A stretch of 64,000 bases of DNA from Taiwanofungus camphoratus (GCA_003999685.1 CP021225.1:1798001-1862000), one strand, 5' to 3'; positions 33,122-44,240 are shown, numbered from the stretch's first letter. Translations and numbers: made by a program. The notes: a model not told the origin generated them from the letters alone.

Positions 33122-33459
33122 GTTGCTGTCGAGGGTGTTGGTGGAGAAAGGGAAAGAGAAACGGTGGAGAGTGGCTGGGAGAGGGCGATATAGACGCCGC
33201 CGGCGCACAACTGGGCCCATCCCATGCCACACCGTGACGTCATCCGCCCTCGTTCCGCCGCCCGACGCGTGACTCTGGCGGGCGTCTGTGTCTACTATGT
33301 TCCAATTCTTTGTTTGATTGACGAGACACACGGTAGATACAGACACGCGACGAGAGAACTACAGGAATCCGCTAGCAACCGCCGCCGCCTGCGACAGCCA
33401 CACCAGCGCTGGCAGCGAGTGCGTGCGCCGGTGCTGCGGAGCGTCGTGGAGCGGTGACG
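33122..33459. promoter_or_regulatory. Intergenic region between uricase and the regulator
   Basis: 338 bp holding the uricase 3' end and the promoter of the regulator. No clear TATA box was seen. TGACGTCA-like strings occur at 33,235-33,242 (TGACGTCA) and 33,456-33,462 (TGACGTC), matching the CRE consensus bound by bZIP factors. Confidence 0.4.
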
Positions 33460-35235
33460 TCATTTGCGGGAGATGGTGGCTGAGATCAGTCCGCTGCCAA
33501 ACCGCACCCACGCCGTCAGCGCATCGCCCAGATCGTCGCCAGAGCGGGAGAGCCCGTACCTTGGCGCCGCGAGGGGCACAAACACGTCGGCCTTGGCCCT
33601 GTCCACCGACGTCAGCATCCGCGCATACACCCCGCACAAGCACGGACCCGGGACCCGGCGCGTCGTCACGGCCAAGACTCTACGCACGCGACGCGTCCAG
33701 TCTTCTATCGCTCCCGCATCGCCCTCCCCCACGATAACCATCGCCATGCCCTCCCAACCGTCACCCATGACGACGCCATCCACCCCTTCTCGCTGCGCAT
33801 CGCAGAACCCGCGAGCACGTGCAGCCATCACCCCGCCTCCGACATCACGGAACGCACCAACAGCAGCAAACACGGAATGCACGCACGGAGTCAGGTTGTC
33901 CACGCCAATGTAGCCCATGTCCACCGGCACATAGTGCTTGTTCGGCAGCGTGTACGTCACGCTCTCCACCCGCCCGTTCTCCTTCACGATCCGCTCGGCC
34001 ATCTTGTACAGCGTCGCCTATAACCCCCGCCGTCAGCACACACACCACACCAGAAAACACGCGCACCCGACGCACCTGCACGCTCGCGCTCTCGTCCACC
34101 GCAAACACCTCCAGCGTCGCCGCCCTCGCCCGCGCCGCCACCGCGTCCCCGTCCCACGGCGTGCCCCCCCGCTCCCCCTCCCCCGCCTCCATCTCGAGCA
34201 CCAGCCGCCCCTCGTCCTGCCGCGCACGCACCGCCACCGGCGCAAACGTGTACGCGAGGTCCACCGACGTCGACAAGATGCGGTCGTCCACCTCCGCGAG
34301 CGTCGTGTACTCGTCCCGCACGAACCCCTCAAACGCCGAGCCCGTCGTCTTCAGCACTGCGCGTGCCCGGCGCACATGGGCACACCGCAGACAAAGCCAG
34401 CCAGCCAGCCAGCCAGTCAGTCAGCATTCACCCCAGCCACTCACGGCGACACGCACGCACCGAGCAAGTCCGTGATCCCCGACGTGACCCTGGCGACAAT
34501 CCGGTCCTTCCCTGCCGTCGCGTCGATCTGCCGCGCACCCACAACACCCCCAAAACGTCAGCCCGCGCGCCGCCCCCGCGCACACACGCACACACGCACC
34601 TCGACGCGCGTGAAGCGCTTGTCCTCGCCGTCCCGGAAGAACGCGTGCGGGTGCGCGCCCTCCTGCCCGCCCGCGCCCACGGGGATGCGCCGCCACCGCA
34701 GCTGCTCCAGCGTGACGAGCGCCCGGTGCATGTGCGCGTACCTGGACACGAGGTGCGTGCCGAGGTGCATCGCGAAGCGCTCCGGGTGCAGCACGTGCGG
34801 GGACGTCTTTGCGAGGTCTGCGCGCGCGCGGGGTCAGCGCGGGCGCGAGGACGGAGGGAGGGAGGGAAGGAGGGAGGGGTGAGGACGCACAGTAGGTGAT
34901 GTTCTTGACTGCGGGCGCAGGCGTAAGCGGCCAGAGCAACGAGCGAGACACGGCGGATACGCACTAGAGTCGGTCGCGACGACGACCGAGTTGTCCGCCT
35001 GCGTGTAGCTGCACAACGAGGAGCCCATCCGTGAGCACCGTGCACGGCCCGCGGCGGCACGGCACGCGAGCACTCACCTGGCATCGATGTCGCCCTCGAG
35101 CAGCGCGGTGACGTTGTACTCGACGACGTGGTGCCACGCGCCCTCGCGCACCACGCGGAAGACGCGCACCTTGTCCTTGCCGTAGCGCGCGTGCGCCAGG
35201 AACGTCTCTGCAGACTCGCGGGCGGGAGCAGACAT
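33460..35235 (-). CDS. uox: Urate oxidase (uricase), peroxisomal, nine exons
   Basis: Uricase oxidises urate to 5-hydroxyisourate in purine breakdown. Exons 35235-35078, 35008-34965, 34908-34891, 34817-34600, 34527-34461, 34356-34076, 34017-33887, 33598-33560 and 33493-33460 join in phase to 329 residues, close to the family length. Conserved features are the catalytic dyad (Lys20 in RYGKDKVR, Thr55 in YTQADNSVVVATDS), PHVLHPERFAMHLGTHLVSRYAHMH (uricase core), VRDEYTTLAEVDDRILSTSV, His290 in LPNKHY, and the C-terminal SRK peroxisome signal. Intron 7 is long (288 bp). Intron 5 holds a CCAG/TCAG microsatellite. Two GATAAG sites about 260 bp upstream fit nitrogen control. Confidence 0.95.
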
Positions 35236-35248
35236 GGTCAGTGTGCAG

Positions 35249-35279
35249 GTAACAGGAAACAGGAAACAGGAAACAGGAA
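35249..35279. repeat. ACAGGAA short tandem repeat
   Basis: About four units of ACAGGAA just upstream of the uricase ATG, in its expected 5' untranslated region (TTCCTGT on the coding strand). Confidence 0.6.
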
Positions 35280-35495
35280 CTGGCAGCAAGGGTGCGTGTG
35301 CGTGCTGTGTGCAGGCAGGAAGCAAGAAATGGGCGAGCGAGGACGTGTGGACAGATTATGTACGGACGAGCTCGCGATTCACCCGGCTGCGGCGTGGGTG
35401 CGGGGATCTCGAGCTGCCTGGATCCAGATTGTTTTTGGCAGTGACTCGAGCGGCGTGCCACAGGACCGCAGAACGGGCAGGATCGATAGCGCAGC

Positions 35496-35522
35496 GATAA
35501 GTAATCAAGCTAAGATGATAAG
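35496..35522 (-). promoter_or_regulatory. Pair of GATAAG sites upstream of uricase
   Basis: GATAAG at 35,496-35,501 and 35,517-35,522, about 260-290 bp before the uricase ATG. GATA factors of the AreA/Nit2 type bind such sites, and fungal purine-breakdown genes are commonly under nitrogen control. Functional use here is inferred. Confidence 0.45.
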
Positions 35523-36473
35523 ATTAGATGAACGCTCACGAGGCCCCAAGCGAGATTCTCCCGCGGGGCAGGATTTTCTGCTAAATCCTCCGAGTCGAAC
35601 GTCCGCTTCGCAAGTTCGTGCAGTACTTTACTCAGCCAGTCACCCACCGCTTTCAGATCCACTCTCCTTGCCCCTAATTCTGAGTCACGTGGTATAATAC
35701 TTACATTGCTTAGGATCGGCATATGCTCGTATTTCAGCCATTATCGTATACTTTCTGGCTCCGTAACGCCCCACGAGACATTTCGATTCATCATCTTGAC
35801 CTCCGTCAGCTCAGATTCGCCGCCTGCGCAGACGGGGCCGCACTATAAAAGCATGCTTCGGTTTTCAGTGGCTCATGAAATCACGGCACATTTACGATTC
35901 CACGCCTCTGTGGCATGCGTGATGTATACTACTAGTTTACAATCGGCTCCCCCCTCCCTCCTTGAATCCCAGGTTTATGCTGCATGCATCTCGCTTCAAC
36001 GAGACGGAGTGACGACATGGGAGCATTCATGTAGTCGCTGACGAATCGAAAGGCACCACAGGGAGACGCAAGAGGCAGAGCAGGATACAATTCTAGCAAA
36101 AGAAATACACAGCATCGAACACAAGACAGTGAGATCCAAAGCCAGTCCAAGCGCTGGTACAACAGATAACGGTGCAACAGATAAAGGTCCAAATAGGAGA
36201 CAAGAGTTCGCAACAGTCCAGTAGTGGTCCAAGAGCACAACAATCAAGAGGAGTCGTCCAGATCAAGGTCCAAGTCCGAGCAAAACCGGCAGTCCATGTC
36301 CAATTTCTCATCTCGAATATTTGAAGACAAAAGCGACGTCCGGAGGATTCCAGCAGTGAAGTTCGAGCCGCGGTTCTGGGGCCAACGCGTTCAATCTGTG
36401 TTTCAGTCATTCACGATCAGTAGGAATGCTCACCCAAGCGCACTTGCATCTATTATAGCCCTCCCCCCCCCCC

Positions 36474-36553
36474 GGTCACCAGTGAAGAAGAGGAGTGACT
36501 GATCGAGAGCGGCCGTTCCCCCGGTCATCCACCCATCCTCGCCCCTGGTGACC
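36474..36553. other. Candidate structured element, copy 1
   Basis: GGTCACCAG (36,474-36,482) pairs with CTGGTGACC (36,545-36,553), enclosing CGAGAGCGGCCGTTC (36,504-36,518). It is preceded by a C tract and followed by a C-rich stretch. The same layout recurs at 37,619-37,694. Confidence 0.4.
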
Positions 36554-37618
36554 CCCTCCACCTCTACTAATATGTGCGGCTACACCTTGGCGGAAACCTT
36601 TGTGCCATTCGACTTTGCGCGTTGTGCGTTGGCGAAAGTAGACTACTAGCTTCTTCTGAGAACCCATAATTGTATTTTTTTCGACTCACGAGTACGAGCA
36701 GCGCTCTTTGCCGCTGACTCATTCAGTCAGCGCCGATCCTTTTTGAGACTTCATCGTCGTTCGTGATCCAGATGCGCGCTTGCATTCAAATCTGGAGTGG
36801 AAAATCTGTTCCCATTTTCTCGCTTCTGCCTATTAAACAGAGTCAGCATCCAACGAGGATAAGCGAGTGAAACTTACTTTCGAAAGGACCAAATATTGTT
36901 GCGGCATAATTCGCTTTTTCAGGTATGCGCACGGCGCAATTTTAAGACAACAGTTGACCCTTATCCAGAACCCGTTTCTGTCGACACTGCCCAAGTGTCC
37001 CGCAATCGCTAACCCAAATGCCCAAATAGACCCCAAGTGAAGAAGGAAGCCGAATGGCCGTGATTTTGATATGGTAGTTCTTGGTGTTTTTGCTTCGAAG
37101 AGAAGTTCGAATATATAAGCAATCGGAAGAAGTGTTCTGATCAAATGCAAACGAACGCAAAGTTAGAAGGCTGAGAGAAACCGCGATAATCAGGTGAACT
37201 TACCGTAGTCTTATAGAGGAGCGCAATCGGTTCTAATAAATAAGAATAAATAGATAGGAAGTCACTATTGCAAGACGTGGTGAATGAGCGAGGAATATTG
37301 AGCTGAGAAGACGAATTACAGAAAGTCGGCGTCGATGTGCGGCAATGTGGCGGTCTCTGTAAATTCGTTCTTGCTGATGTTGGTCGATTCGAAGGTCTTG
37401 AGTCACGGGAAATAATTCCTAGCGATATAATTCGGTCAGTCACAGCGTCGTGAGATTAAAAAAGAGATTACTTATCTTTTGCGCACGCAACCCCCTCCAC
37501 CCTTCCCCGCTTTCCCATGATTCTACGCGGTTAGTCAAGCCCAGCTGATAGAGAAAGTACGGTGCTTATCGCCAACGGCGTGACAAGATGTATACCCTTC
37601 CAACCCCCTCCCCCCCAC

Positions 37619-37694
37619 GACACCAATAATGAGAAGAAATGCCCAGCGAGAGCGGCCGTTCTCCCACTGCGCATGCCGCCTCACCACTGGTGTC
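37619..37694. other. Candidate structured element, copy 2
   Basis: GACACCA (37,619-37,625) pairs with TGGTGTC (37,688-37,694). The same 15-mer CGAGAGCGGCCGTTC is at 37,647-37,661, with spacings of 28 and 27 bases compared with 30 and 27 in copy 1. One stem pair is changed on both sides relative to copy 1. Confidence 0.4.
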
Positions 37695-38365
37695 TCTACC
37701 CCCCCTCCCTCCTCGTGCGAAACGATTTGACCGAAAGTCTGATTGGAAAGGGATAAAAGATTGACATTTAGCATCCGTCGTGATCCGCAGAAGAAGAAAG
37801 TAGCTGAAGTTATCGACTTCACCTCTCCGGATCATAAAACATGGACCGCATTTGAACGTCAGTCAGTCGCTCGCCACTGTAGAACATGTCTTGGGATGAA
37901 GTTAGCCTTTTTTGAACGCTGCTGGCAGAAGTCAGCACAGCCGCGAAGGTGGAACTCACCCGAAAATCCAGGTCGCGTTCGGGCTATGATAGTCGATAAA
38001 GAATCTGTCTCAAATCACAAAAGATTAGTAGGCTAATGTAATATAATAAAAAGCAAAGTGAAAAAAAGTCTCGAGAACCGGTCGCAATACCGAGATCATT
38101 GGGTCATGACTCCCTCTCGCGATGCTACGACGGCGCCGTCGACTTTACCTCATATTATTATGGACCTCCTAGTTGTTCGATCTTGTGATCTTGAAACTGC
38201 GCAACGCGACCGTCCTCCCCGAGTCATTTGAAGACCTGTAAATTCTAAGAGCAGATATATATCAGTGCAGCATGTGGATCGAGGGTGAGATAGGCGACGA
38301 TGTGGATGGGGAATGTGGAAGACTGTCCAAGAGGAAGGAGTAGGAGAAAATGACGGAGGCGAAGA

Positions 38366-38466
38366 ATTTTTTTTTTGCTTTTCCGTTTTCGATTTTGTTT
38401 TTGCTTTTCCGTTTTCTATTTTGTTTTTGTTTTTCTGTTTTCTAATTTTTTTGTTCTTTTGTTTTT
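38366..38466. repeat. T-rich tandem repeat
   Basis: About three units of a 28-30 bp T-rich motif (TTTTGCTTTTCCGTTTTC type) giving a strongly one-sided strand composition. It is downstream of the small minus-strand gene at 38,658. Confidence 0.65.
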
Positions 38467-38657
38467 GAGAAATGAAAGAGGAAGATAAAGCAGAAAAATG
38501 AAACAGAAATAAGATGATAAATGCGACAAGAAATAGGAAGACGTCACATCACAGCTTCAGCAAAAAGGATCATTCCCGAGACAGTCGGGGCGTCCACCCA
38601 AGGCCTAGGATACTTGAATGAACGTCTCGACGCAAGGGTCACCCCCGCATCCGCCTT

Positions 38658-39236
38658 TTAGCACGCCCGTTGCCGGGCATGCTGATTTAAATCATCGGGG
38701 GACGCACGATCACAGATGTCCTCGTCCTCCTGAGCAACGGCCACGTCCACAAGCAGATACTCGTTCGGCTTGAATCCGGGGACGTAGAACGAGTCGCATT
38801 TGACGCATTTCACAGAGGTGACGATCAGCTTGGGCATTTTTTTCTTGGGAACGACGCGCGAGGAGTGCTTGCCCGAGCTACTGCGATGTACGAGGGCCGA
38901 CGGCGGGGGGCTGGGAGCCCTGAGCGGCCTGGAAGAGCTACTGCGGGAGGGCTTGGAGGGCGGTGACCTCTGCACGCGGCGTTTGATCTTGGGAACGATG
39001 CGCGAGGAGTGTTTTCCCGGGCTACTGCGATGTGCAAGGGCCGATGGCGGGGGGGCGGGATCCCTGAGTAGCCTGGAAGAGCTACGGCAGGAGGGCTCGG
39101 GGGGCGGCGACCTCTGCACGCGGCATTCAGCTGGAACAGTGTGGAGGGTGCTCGGACTGAAGTGAACTCGGGGAGAAGATCTAAGCTCTTCCTCGGTAGG
39201 AACGTGGGGAGTAGCAGAAGGGATGTGAAAGGCCAT
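38658..39236 (-). CDS. Small Ser/Pro-rich protein with an internal duplication, unknown
   Basis: A single-exon frame of 192 residues from the ATG at 39,236. Residues 39-85 and 87-133 are two copies of the same basic, Ser/Pro-rich block (RVQRSPP...PSALxHRSSxGKHSSRxVPK). A short ordered segment follows (LIVTSVKCVKCDSFYVPGF) with one CxxC pair at about 144-147, and then an acidic end. The duplication is visible in the DNA as well. I recognise no family, and it may be a fast-evolving lineage-specific gene or not a gene. No introns are needed. Confidence 0.45.
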   Translation of the reverse strand: MAFHIPSATPHVPTEEELRSSPRVHFSPSTLHTVPAECRVQRSPPPEPSCRSSSRLLRDPAPPPSALAHRSSPGKHSSRIVPKIKRRVQRSPPSKPSRSSSSRPLRAPSPPPSALVHRSSSGKHSSRVVPKKKMPKLIVTSVKCVKCDSFYVPGFKPNEYLLVDVAVAQEDEDICDRASPDDLNQHARQRAC

Positions 39237-39372
39237 ATTCAATATAGCTTAGTGAGGGAGAACAAGTATAAACTCAGTGGGCAGGATGGGTGCAGGAAGA
39301 AAGATAGTATTGCGTGTTTGACATTCGAACCTGGCATTTTATATACGTGCCACTGTCGTCTAAATCGCAAGT

Positions 39373-39413
39373 ATTCAGACTGGAGGTTGGGATTCAAATC
39401 CTACAGTCTGAAT
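39373..39413. other. Hairpin with 9-bp perfect stem
   Basis: ATTCAGACT (39,373-39,381) and AGTCTGAAT (39,405-39,413) are exact inverted repeats around a 23-base loop containing GGATTCAAATCC, which resembles a tRNA B box. The following bases (GTTACCTTACC.., about 39,424-39,490) recur near 61,860-61,945. It may be a short dispersed element. Confidence 0.4.
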
Positions 39414-39792
39414 CCGACCTACATGTTACCTTACCAAATATGGAAGCATACCGAGATATGTCGTTGCTGGAGAGCTCTAAATTCAGAAAACAGGCCTGGT
39501 TGACTGCGGGTCGTATTCCTTGGTTAGAGTGTCTAAATCATATATAGTTGTACCATACTGAAACTAATCGAACACTTGAAAAAAAACCTCACTGACTGGT
39601 AACACTCCCCGCCGCGCCCCGCCGGACGGCCTCGAACGGCCGGCGCCCCTCCGTCTACTCCCGGCGTGACCAACAATTTCTCGCCAAGTCGCTGCCAGTA
39701 GTGCTCGTCACTACCGTCGTCGTCCTCGCCTTGTCGTTCCCGCCCCTCCATACCCCTCATAGCCCCTTCTCGGCGCGCAACTCACTCAGAGC

Positions 39793-40532
39793 ATGGTGCG
39801 CCCGCTCCGTCTCTCTCAGTCCATGCGGCCCCGCCGCACCTCGCAACCCCACCGTTTGCGCCAGACCCAGACGCGCTTCGCCTCGACGACGCCCGGGAGC
39901 AGCAGCGGTGCGTCCGAGGTACAGAAAAAAGCACAGGATGTGCTCGCAGCCACCCAGAAGCGTCTGGGTGAAGCCTTCGAGGCGGGCAAGAAGTTTATGG
40001 GCCCCGTAAGCGAGAAAGCCGGGAGCATGCTCGGATGTGAGTCCCCTGCCTCTCGCTGTGCTTTGCATTGTCATGCGCATGTCGTTCCCCACAATTCGTG
40101 ACACCCGGCCTCGCGTACTTGGCTGTGTGCGCTCACTACTTGACTAACGCGCCCCGACAGCATATCGCCAGCCGATAATGTACAATCTGTCCGTCGCACG
40201 CGAGTTTCTCAAGCAGGTGTACGTCGCGGAACGCCTACAGCCGCCAAGTTCGCTGCCTGCCATGACCAGCGTGTACTCGACCCTCTGGGCGCGCGCGACC
40301 AACCCAGCGTACTGGCGCGAGCTCGTGCGGTCAGGCGACTGGGCCAAGGTCAGTGTGTACGCCGTTGAGGCGTACGGTATATTCAAGGTGCGTCTGTACT
40401 GCTCCGCACACAAGTGTATGCGCTTGCTGACGGATCTTTCTTATTGCTATCCTTTCGGCTGTGTGAACGGGGGACATGTAGATTGGAGAGATCATCGGCC
40501 GGAGGAGTCTGATTGGGTACAACGTGCAATAG
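39793..40532 (+). CDS. ATP20: ATP synthase subunit g, mitochondrial
   Basis: A small inner-membrane subunit of the F1Fo ATP synthase that helps dimers form and shape cristae. Exons 39793-40036, 40161-40387 and 40482-40532 join in phase to 173 residues. The N-terminus is Arg/Ser-rich without acids, as in mitochondrial import signals. The family core follows: YNLSVAREFLKQVYVAERLQPP, VYSTLWARATNPAYWRELVRSGDWAKVSVYAVEAYGIFK and the conserved end IGEIIGRRSLIGYNVQ, with a membrane-spanning segment carrying a GxxxG-like GEIIG. Introns are 124 and 94 bp. It lies 280 bp before the Slm1-like gene, on the same strand. Confidence 0.93.
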
Positions 40533-40744
40533 ACGCTACTGTGCTACTATCGTAATTCCCTGACATGTAGACTTGCCCTGCGCGGGCGTGAATCTTGCAT
40601 GCTAGTCTTCCAAGTATTTATGACACGGATAATATGTTCTGTGGAGAGATGCCAAAGTAGGCAAGCCGAATGACGTCAACATCCGAGTGGACTCTTTCCT
40701 GTTTGATACACGCCCACTGCAAGCCGCCGCTGGGAGCCGCCTCA

Positions 40745-40750
40745 TATAAT
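40745..40750 (+). promoter_or_regulatory. TATA-like box of the Slm1-like gene
   Basis: TATAAT 62 bp before the ATG at 40,812, followed by a pyrimidine-rich stretch (CTCATCTCCTCCTCCTC), the usual look of an agaricomycete promoter start region. Confidence 0.5.
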
Positions 40751-40811
40751 ACGGCGCGACTCTCATCTCCTCCTCCTCAATCTTTACCTCCCCGCCCCTG
40801 CCCTCCTCACC

Positions 40812-42771
40812 ATGAACGAAACTGTCTCTCTATCCCGTGCAACCTCGCTCTCGCGCGCAAGCAAGCACGGCTCGACCGTCTCGCGCAGCCAGTCGCTCAT
40901 CAAAAAGAACATCGCGCCGCACGATCTTCGCCCGTCCGATATCCTCATCGAGCGCTTCACCGCGTGGAAGGTGATCGTCAAGCAGCTCATCGCGTACTTT
41001 GAGGGCATCGCCGACATCGAGAACAACGTCGCGCGCGAGATGACCAAGCTCGCCGCCGTCATCCAGGTACCCTTCCGCTCCGGCAACCAATTCCTCGGTG
41101 AGGGCGGCTTGCAGGTGTGTGCTCCCGTATACGAGGTCCATGTTATGGCGAATCTCTGATGCTGTTCTATAGGATATCTACTACGGCATCCGAGACAAGA
41201 CCCGCGCGATTGCAGACCAGCATGCAAACCTTGGCCGTACCGTTGATGGCTCCATTGTGCAGCACCTACAGAAGTTGCGGGTGGAGATCAAGGCTCATAT
41301 TAAAGTCTGTCATGCTCAGTCGATTCCCCCTTGCTCGCCTACATCTTACATCCTTTAGAACATTCAAAATGATACCGGGAAGTTGGCAACAGCCGTGGCG
41401 AAGGAACGGGAGCTTTCCGCGAAATTCATTGGCGACCTGGGCACCAACATCTCGATCCTCAAGAACACGCCGCTGAGTGTCACAGCCAAGTCAGATCCGT
41501 ATGTCGCCAATCAAGCTGTGGCGCGGCAGCTCGTCAAGCAAGTCCATACCGAGAATGCACTGCAAAAATCGCTTCTCCTCACCCAGTCTTCCTCCGCGGT
41601 CTTCGAGGCATCGTTAATTCAGGCACTGCAGTCGGCTTGGTCCACATTCTCCGAGTGGCGCACAAGGATGGATGCGAGCGTCCGCGAGACTTGGAACACG
41701 CTGGAGCGCGACATGTCGAGTCTCCCGCCTGACCGCGAGTGGATCTCGTTCGCCGCTCGCGAGGACCACCTCGTTGACCCCGAGACGCCGCTGCGGGATC
41801 CCGAGAACATCCACTACCCGAGCAAGGAGGACCCGAGCGTGATCCCCGTGCACACCGGGCTGCTCGAGCGCAAGAAGCGGTACACGCGCACGTACCGCGA
41901 GGCGTACTACGTGCTCACGCCCGCGGGCTTCCTGCACGAGTACGCGTCGTCCGACCCCGCGCTCGCAGACAAGCCGCTCTTCAGCCTCTTCCTCCCGATG
42001 TGCACGCTCGGCCCGGCGTCTGCGCCGTCCGCGAAGAGCCACAAGTTCCACATCGAGGAGCGCAAGGACGGCATGGGCTCGACGCGCACTGGATCTTTCC
42101 GCGAGCTCACACACTCGATCACCGGGCGCGGTAGCGGCAGCGGCCGTGCGTGGGCGTTCCGTGGGCGCTCGCACGACGACATGATGGAGTGGTGGAACGA
42201 CGTCCGCATGCTTTGCGCAAGGTATCTCGTCGCCAGTGAGCAGATGGAGCGCAGCGGGCCCGTTGCTGCAGCGGTCCGCGCGGTCGGGTACGTCAGCGAG
42301 GAAGAGATGGAAGATGAGGAAGAAGAGGGGTCAAGTGTGGAGGAGGAGAGGGATGCCGACGACGACGAAGTCTACGAACCTGCGAGGGGAGACTTAGACG
42401 GCGCAGAGGACGATGCCGGTCCGCCTGAATACTCTCATCACCCTACTCCTCGGGACATGGAGTTTGGGGCAAATGGCTATCCGGTGCGTATTTATGCTCA
42501 TTTCTGTTATTATGTTCCAACGTCGCGATTCCTTTGTCGAACCTGTTAGGTTGACAAGAAGCCTCGGGCTGGTGGCGCTGGGAACGAGGCCGGGGCGAGT
42601 GTCTCGCGCAGACCGAGCAAGCGCCAGCAGGAGAAGGCACCTGAAGGCCGTCCTCCCCATGTCGTAGCAGACGAGGATGAAGCTGCAGCTGGTCCCGCGG
42701 AGAATGAGCAAGAGACCCATGCCTCGCCAGGTCCAGCTCCTGCAGAGAGCCGGTTCACTGAAGGTTTGTAA
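40812..42771 (+). CDS. SLM1: Slm1/Slm2-like F-BAR and PH domain protein
   Basis: Slm proteins bind PI(4,5)P2 at eisosomes in the plasma membrane and recruit TORC2 signalling and calcineurin. Exons 40812-41114, 41173-41304, 41359-42483 and 42550-42771 join in phase to 593 residues. Residues ~35-290 are a long helical F-BAR-like region (DILIERFTAWKVIVKQLIAYFEGIADIE, YYGIRDKTRAIADQHANLG, LATAVAKERELSAKFIGDLG). Residues ~308-430 form a PH domain (HTGLLERKKRYTRTYREAYYV ... MMEWWNDVRML). The tail is acidic and low-complexity. Introns are 58, 54 and 66 bp. Confidence 0.9.
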
Positions 42772-43203
42772 ACAGGGCAAGATATAAATCTTCGATCAAT
42801 TGCCCCATCGCGGGAGGAACTTTGTGATTTGCAAATGTCTCTTTATTACTCTACCCCGTGTCTATGTTGTTTGTGGGGTTCGTCTGTATGCTTTACCCTT
42901 GTGTATAGTAGTGCCTGATACCCTATAATCTGTTCACGTTACTGGGACTTACACCCATAGTACCGCCCCAGCGCCTGAGTAATAGAGGTTGACACAGCGG
43001 GAGGGGTCACCGAGGAACGGGGTGATCTACAACGCCTTCCTAATTCAGAGCGGTACACTGGCTGCTGACACGTCACACTCGAGATACGGTTTTCTAGCGC
43101 AGCGCGTGTGCGTCCTGCTAGTTTTACCCACTTACGCCTACGCGTCCCATCCACCCGCCTGCCCTCCTGTCCTTTGTACTTCTTCCCCTTTCCTGGATTC
43201 AAG

Positions 43204-44240
43204 ATGAGCGCAGCAGCATCTAACCTCGTGATATCCCTGTTGGCGATGCAAGGTTCTTTATTCTCGGCGTCATCTTTCCCGCCACCACTCATTTGAGCGA
43301 AATCTTGCAGCCGCCAGGAAGATTCCCTTTGACGATCCGGAGGTACTCAACTACGTTCGCATGGCATATGTGACCAGTCAGGTCATCATTCTTTCTGTAT
43401 ACTACTATGTCTCCATGAAGGTTTGTCCGAGGTCGTCTGCCCTCGTCCGTTAGACTTTGCTAAGGTGGTCGCACGGCTGGCCCCACAGATCAAGCAGAAG
43501 AATGACATGACAGTACTCAAATATGGTAAGCGTTTTGCTTTCCCCCCCTTCTCTGCAGTCTTACTCCTACGTACACAGTCGAGCCCGCAAATCCAATGGT
43601 CAGTTCCTGCTGATATCGGAATCATGCACCCAATCATGACCCTTGCACTTCACCAGACAAAAGAAGGGGGCACCCTTGTCACGACAACAATACGTGACTA
43701 CGATTTGGCGGAGACATCCAAGCTCGTCCGCGGTGCATATGTCGGAATTGCGATGATGGTGTTCCTGCACGGTTATCTCAAGTGCGTAACCTCAGAAATT
43801 CCTAAGCGCTCCCGGTCCCCACGTTTCCACGAAGCGCAGCTGACACCACTTGCATCATGACTACCATTCACGGACTCTGCTGACTGAACACCGTGTTTTT
43901 TCACATCATAGGTATACTCAGCCCCTCTTCATCCAGGCGCTCATGGGCATCAAGAACCTTTATGATGCAAAACCCGTTGCGATCTACGTCTTCGGCAAGC
44001 CTGCAGAAGGCGACCTCAAGCGACCGTTCAAGATTGCTGGCATGTTTGCAGGTGAGTGGTTATTTCATTTTCCACTACCGATATATTGAAGTTGTCGCCT
44101 GTACTCTTCTTCCCTCCCTACGTCCCTTCCAAATTGTTACTCATTGACTTGTTTTATCGTCAGCTGCTGCCAACCCACAGACGGATAAGGCCGCTATCGA
44201 CGAGGCGGAGAAGAAGGCGGGCTCAAAGAAGGAAGATTAG
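43204..44240 (+). CDS. PHO88: Pho88/Snd3 family ER membrane protein, seven exons
   Basis: Pho88 (Snd3) is an ER membrane protein of the SRP-independent targeting route, first linked to phosphate transport. Exons 43204-43252, 43311-43420, 43489-43525, 43579-43598, 43657-43781, 43912-44051 and 44164-44240 join in phase to 185 residues, the normal length. Recognisable parts are ARKIPFDDPEVLNYVRMAYV, a transmembrane segment QVIILSVYYYVSMKIKQKND, VTTTIRDYDLAETSKLVRG, YTQPLFIQALMGIKNLYDAKP and GKPAEGDLKRPFK, with a lysine-rich C-terminus. Exon 4 is only 20 nt, fixed by reading phase on both sides. Confidence 0.93.

Larger units (their letters stand above)
35523..38657. other. 3-kb region without a recognised gene
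   Basis: Only short frames without recognisable families. It contains two similar C-tract elements (36,440-36,560 and 37,590-37,700, listed separately) and a T-rich repeat (38,366-38,466). A structured or non-coding transcript is possible. Confidence 0.5.

Noticed and set aside
33845-35084. Arg-rich ORFs in other frames over the uricase gene
   Set aside because: They overlap well-supported uricase exons and have only low-complexity composition.
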